Positions 11,601-13,669 of a DNA stretch of 13,669 nucleotides are shown one piece after another (the first letter of the stretch is position 1; each line of letters starts with the position of its first letter). The stretch is from positions 1 through 13,669 of the forward strand of contig CAZGSV010000090.1 in the NCBI GenBank assembly GCA_964528605.1. The letters are read 5' to 3'. This DNA comes from CAZGSV01 sp964528605. GTDB lineage: Bacteria > Armatimonadota > Zipacnadia > CAZGSV01. The translations under genes were made by a program, and so were the position numbers. The notes beneath the pieces are model-generated. The model was not told the origin of the DNA, made no database searches, and saw only the letters and a list, made by a program, of their open reading frames with translations.

Positions 11601-12523
11601 GGCGCCTCCGACATCTTGATGCGGCGGAACAACTCCAGCACCGCGTGGATGGTGTCCTCCACCGCGTCCTCTTCGACGGTCACATCCACGCAGCGCGGCA
11701 CGCTCAGCACCTCGATCTGCCCCAGGTTCAAGCGCACCAAACGCTTGGCCGTCTCCGCGTCTATGCGCTGCAACCTGCTGACCACCGATTCCTTCGTCTC
11801 CGGGTCCACAATGTCCAGCAGCGCGCGCTTGCCCACCAGTTGCTCCGGGGGGGGCGCCTCTAGCGTTTCCCGCTTGCCGAAGTGCATCAGCACATCCGCG
11901 TTGCTCACGCAGCGGGCCGCCGGATCTACCAGATCCTCATAGTGAGACAGCGCCTTCATCAGCAGCGTGGCGGCAAACTTGCGCCCCTGTCCCACGCGAC
12001 ACCACACCACGTTGTTCGAGTCCGACTCAAACTCCACCCAGTTGCCGTGGTCCGGTATCACCTGAGCGGAATGCAGATCGCGGCCGGACACGTCCATCTG
12101 AGCCCGGAAGTAAACCCCCGGCGACCGGGCCAACTGGCTCACCACCACCCGCTCCGCGCCGTTGATCAGGAACGTGCCCTTCTCCGTCATGTAGGGAATG
12201 TCGCCCAGGTAGATCTCGGACTCCTTCACCTCTTGCGTCGTCCGGTCAACCAAGCGGGCGTTCACGAACAGAGGCACCTCGTAGGTGGTCTCCGTCTCGC
12301 GACACTCCTCAATGCCTCGCTTGGGCGCGCCGATGCGGTGGTCGCCGAACTCGAGGTAAGCCTTGCCGCCGAAGTCCTCGATCGGCGAGAACTTGGAGAA
12401 CAACTCGCGCAGCCCCTCGGTGAGGAACCACTGATAGGACTTCAGTTGCGTCTCTATCAGGCTGCCGTCACCCATGGCGGAGTGCACTACCTGTGCAGTG
12501 GACAGATAATCGCTAGCGGTCAA
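8606..12523 (-). CDS. rpoB: DNA-directed RNA polymerase subunit beta
   Basis: This is the beta subunit of core RNA polymerase, 1305 residues, starting at the TTG at 12523. GAGGTG (12531-12536) lies 7 bases upstream, which supports that start. Visible signatures: protrusion and lobe regions ([20 protein letters not shown] at 116-135); the rifampicin pocket [20 protein letters not shown] at 440-459 with wild-type-like Q445, D448, H458 and S463; [20 protein letters not shown] at 491-510; [16 protein letters not shown] at 973-988; and [20 protein letters not shown] at 1188-1207 near the C-terminus. Insertions: about 50 residues at 668-720 resembling a beta-beta' module; a CxxC-x14-CxxC zinc ribbon at 919-940; and a charged helical stretch at about 1060-1145. 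rpoC follows after 23 bases. rplJ and rplL are not upstream; a structured leader and probable promoter are found instead. Confidence 0.99.
   Translation of the reverse strand: [1305 protein letters not shown]
9704..9769 (-). other. Zinc-ribbon-like insertion within rpoB at the E. coli SI2 site
   Basis: Beta residues C919, C922, C937 and C940 (CPSC-x14-CPRC) lie between [12 protein letters not shown] and [17 protein letters not shown]. In E. coli beta the SI2 insertion sits between the equivalent segments (VIDVQVFTR and LAPGVLKIVKV). In B. subtilis the same link is only a few residues long and has no cysteines. Confidence 0.82.
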
Positions 12524-12557
12524 GAGCGGACACCTCGCTTCAGGCGCTATGAGCCGG

Positions 12558-12583
12558 CCCGCGGTCTAGCGCACAGACCCGGG
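12558..12583 (-). promoter_or_regulatory. Stem-loop just upstream of the rpoB ribosome binding site
   Basis: CCCGGGTCT pairs with AGACC-G-CGGG around a 7-base loop, giving 9 bp with one bulged base. It ends 22 bases before the GAGGTG ribosome binding site of rpoB. Together with the hairpin at 12605-12639 it makes the rpoB leader highly structured. Confidence 0.45.
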
Positions 12584-12604
12584 CACAGGCGGAAGAAAGG
12601 GGGT

Positions 12605-12639
12605 ACAAACAAAACCAGCCCTGGGCCCAGCCAGGACTG
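12605..12639 (-). terminator. Attenuator-like intrinsic terminator in the rpoB leader
   Basis: Read in the rpoB direction, CAGTCCTGG (12631-12639) pairs with CCAGGGCTG (12616-12624): 9 bp including one G-U pair, with a 6-base loop. It is followed by GTTTTGTTTGT (12605-12615). It lies between the proposed promoter and the rpoB start, 82 bases before the start codon. That position suggests partial termination (attenuation) of rpoBC, or the end of a short RNA of about 150 bases. The interrupted T-tract suggests incomplete termination. Confidence 0.6.
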
Positions 12640-12762
12640 CACGTTCCGGGACAAAGACAACGAATCCGCCCAGCATCCTCACGCAACAGAAAATGCGGCC
12701 ACGGCCCCTATCAAGGAGTAAACGATGCCCCAACACGGATCGCTTTGCGCAAGCGTGCACAG

Positions 12763-12791
12763 AGTATACCCCAAGCCTAGCCAATTTACCA
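12763..12791 (-). promoter_or_regulatory. Candidate rpoBC promoter
   Basis: On the minus strand, TATACT (12763-12768) matches the -10 consensus at 5 of 6 bases. A poor -35, TGGTAA (12786-12791, 3 of 6), lies 17 bases upstream. The surrounding stretch 12760-12910 is richer in A and T than its flanks. Transcription would start near 12756 and give a leader of about 230 bases. A short inverted repeat, CGCTT-TGCGC-AAGCG (12741-12755), falls at the predicted transcript 5' end. Confidence 0.4.
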
Positions 12792-13277
12792 GCCCCCTGG
12801 CACGCGATTTCTTCCTGGAATCTTCTTTCCCGCGGCTCTCGCCCCGTCGCTGCGCTCCGAGTTTATCCAGCAAAATCACCATGCCATAGCCCAAAAATGG
12901 CCTAATCCACGACCCGGCCCTCCGTGACATTCCCCAAGCGCCTCTCCGATGTCGTCTGTTGAAAACGGCGGACCGCGAACCGCCGGCGGTGTAGCGTCCG
13001 GCGTCTCTGCCCGACGTTCTGCGCCCGGCCCCGCCGTTGGCAGGGTCTGCCTCAGGCACCACACCCCGCCAGCGGCGGGGGGCGCCACATTGCCGTGCGA
13101 ACGCGGTGAGCACTTTCAGCCCAAGAGCACCTTCTCGAGAGAGCGTCTCCGACGCCATTTGACAGCCCCCACCCCGGCCACCACCATTGATAATCGCCGC
13201 AGGCTGCCCCGGCGGCCGGTCGAGAGCGAAGGGCCGCACAGGGATCGGACACCCGCGCCAGCGCACAGGGTACCTGC
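12792..13277. other. Divergent intergenic region with no convincing gene
   Basis: No frame here has a recognisable product, and third-position base use is much less GC-biased than in rpoB. Short symmetric elements are present: the palindrome ACCGCCGGCGGT at 12979-12990 and the hairpin CCCCGCC-agc-GGCGGGG at 13064-13080. A TTGACA at 13159-13164 and a GATAAT at 13189-13194 point toward the MazG-like gene, but their 24-base spacing is too long for an ordinary sigma-70 promoter. The GATAAT alone could be the -10 of that gene. Confidence 0.5.
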
Positions 13278-13307
13278 GCGCGGGTCACCGGCCCGCGCAT
13301 GTGGAGG
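13278..13307 (+). promoter_or_regulatory. Leader hairpin and ribosome binding site of the MazG-like gene
   Basis: A perfect 7-bp GC-only stem (GCGCGGG, 13278-13284, with CCCGCGC, 13292-13298; 7-base loop) ends 4 bases before GGAGG (13303-13307). GGAGG is 8 bases from the ATG at 13316. It decides the start of the gene in favour of this ATG over the upstream TTG at 13187. Confidence 0.5.
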
Positions 13308-13315
13308 CTCGTGCG

Positions 13316-13615
13316 ATGACTTTCTCCGAGTTTCAAGCGCTCATTGAGGACATCTACGGCGCCAAGGACCACGCCCGTCCGGTCGGCGTCAACCTCGCCT
13401 GGCTCGTCGAGGAAGTGGGTGAACTCTCCCGCGCCCTCCGCCGCGGCGACCGAGAGGCCATGGCCGAGGAATTCGCCGACGTCGCTGCCTGGCTCACCAC
13501 CATCGCCACCCAGTGCGGCATCCAAATGGAAGACGCCATCCAAAAGTACACCCGGGGCTGCCCCAAGTGTGCCTCCATTCCCTGCCAATGCGCCGATCAA
13601 TCTCGCGCGTGCTAA
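13316..13615 (+). CDS. MazG-like nucleotide pyrophosphohydrolase
   Basis: This is a 99-residue single-domain protein of the all-alpha NTP pyrophosphatase (MazG-like) family, whose members hydrolyse (d)NTPs to the monophosphate and pyrophosphate, often to clear damaged nucleotides. The metal-binding pattern ExxE...ExxD is present: E33-V-G-E36 (in WLVEEVGELSRAL) and E52-F-A-D55 (in AEEFADVAAWL), on two helices. Length is typical of the short single-domain members and about a third of E. coli MazG. The C-terminus ends the last helix at KYTRG and then has C82-P-K-C85-x4-C90-Q-C92, a cysteine tail also known in short MazG-like proteins; it may bind zinc. The true substrate is unknown. It should be cytoplasmic. 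It is transcribed divergently from rpoBC, and its 3' end overlaps the next gene by 28 bases. Confidence 0.87.
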   Translation: MTFSEFQALIEDIYGAKDHARPVGVNLAWLVEEVGELSRALRRGDREAMAEEFADVAAWLTTIATQCGIQMEDAIQKYTRGCPKCASIPCQCADQSRAC

Positions 13616-13669
13616 TGTTAGTGCTGGTGCTCCTGTTGCTGGCGCGTGCGGGAAGCGTGCGTGCCAATG
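13588..13669 (+). CDS. Start of a secreted or membrane-anchored protein, cut by right edge
   Basis: Only 27 codons are visible, in a different frame from the MazG-like gene. From the ATG at 13588 the peptide has a basic n-region (MRRSISR), a hydrophobic core (VLMLVLVLLLLA) and a c-region ending SVRA followed by N, a good fit to a Sec signal peptide with A-x-A-type cleavage. A second in-frame ATG at 13615, overlapping the preceding TAA as TAATG, would drop the basic residues, so the first start is preferred. No clear Shine-Dalgarno is seen; translation is probably coupled to the upstream gene. The mature protein lies outside the window, so no function can be given. Confidence 0.55.
   Translation, partial: MRRSISRVLMLVLVLLLLARAGSVRAN

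Noticed and set aside
12566..12676. A 36-codon leader peptide frame across the rpoB attenuator
   Set aside because: The only Shine-Dalgarno-like bases abut the ATG with no spacer, and it has no run of regulatory codons.
13064..13080. CCCCGCC-agc-GGCGGGG hairpin as a terminator
   Set aside because: No T-tract follows on either strand, and no gene ends beside it.
13159..13194. TTGACA and GATAAT as a promoter for the MazG-like gene
   Set aside because: The spacing is 24 bases, well beyond the 15-19 used by sigma-70. The elements may be coincidental or belong to different promoters.
12679..13266. A 195-codon minus-strand frame with hydrophobic segments near its end (WLGLGYTL and WGIVYSLIGAVAAF)
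   Set aside because: The N-terminal half is Arg/Gly-rich noise, third codon positions lack the GC bias of neighbours, and it covers the probable rpoB promoter. A small membrane protein from the Met near 12887 cannot be fully excluded.

Overview
This is a high-GC bacterial chromosome segment built around the genes for the two largest subunits of RNA polymerase. rpoB (beta) and rpoC (beta') run leftward, 23 bases apart. The window suggests a free-living bacterium from a less-studied phylum. A UroD-like protein and a GH42-like glycosidase of this sort lying beside rpoC would fit Armatimonadota, or a planctomycete-like or Chloroflexi-like lineage. That placement is a guess from protein style, not a search result.

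Layout from left to right. At 1-1223 (minus) there is a UroD/MtaA-superfamily protein whose last residues are cut off by the window edge. At 1398-3737 (minus) there is a putative glycoside hydrolase related to GH42, with a barrel, a trimerisation-type middle domain and a beta C-terminal domain. A 294-base gap follows. It holds a plausible promoter for the glycosidase, a strong intrinsic terminator for rpoBC and a further stem close to the rpoC stop. rpoC lies at 4032-8582 and rpoB at 8606-12523, both minus. A 792-base divergent intergenic region (12524-13315) carries the apparent rpoB promoter and a structured leader with an attenuator-like hairpin. On the plus strand at 13316-13615 is a small MazG-like nucleotide pyrophosphohydrolase. 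It overlaps the start of a gene for a protein with a signal peptide (13588 onward) that runs off the right edge.

rpoB and rpoC form one transcription unit closed by the terminator at 3877-3911. The usual neighbours (rplJ-rplL upstream, rpsL-rpsG downstream) are absent, so the pair seems to have its own promoter and leader. The glycosidase probably starts a new unit after that terminator. The UroD-like gene follows it by 174 bases and may be co-transcribed.

The most unusual feature is in the polymerase itself. Beta carries a four-cysteine zinc-ribbon-like insertion where E. coli beta has its SI2 insertion. Beta' carries a second four-cysteine insertion beside its normal C-terminal zinc site, in addition to both canonical beta' zinc sites. 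Beta also has a probable beta-beta' module insertion, and both subunits have long charged helical insertions. Core catalytic motifs are intact. No tRNA, rRNA, CRISPR array or insertion sequence was seen.
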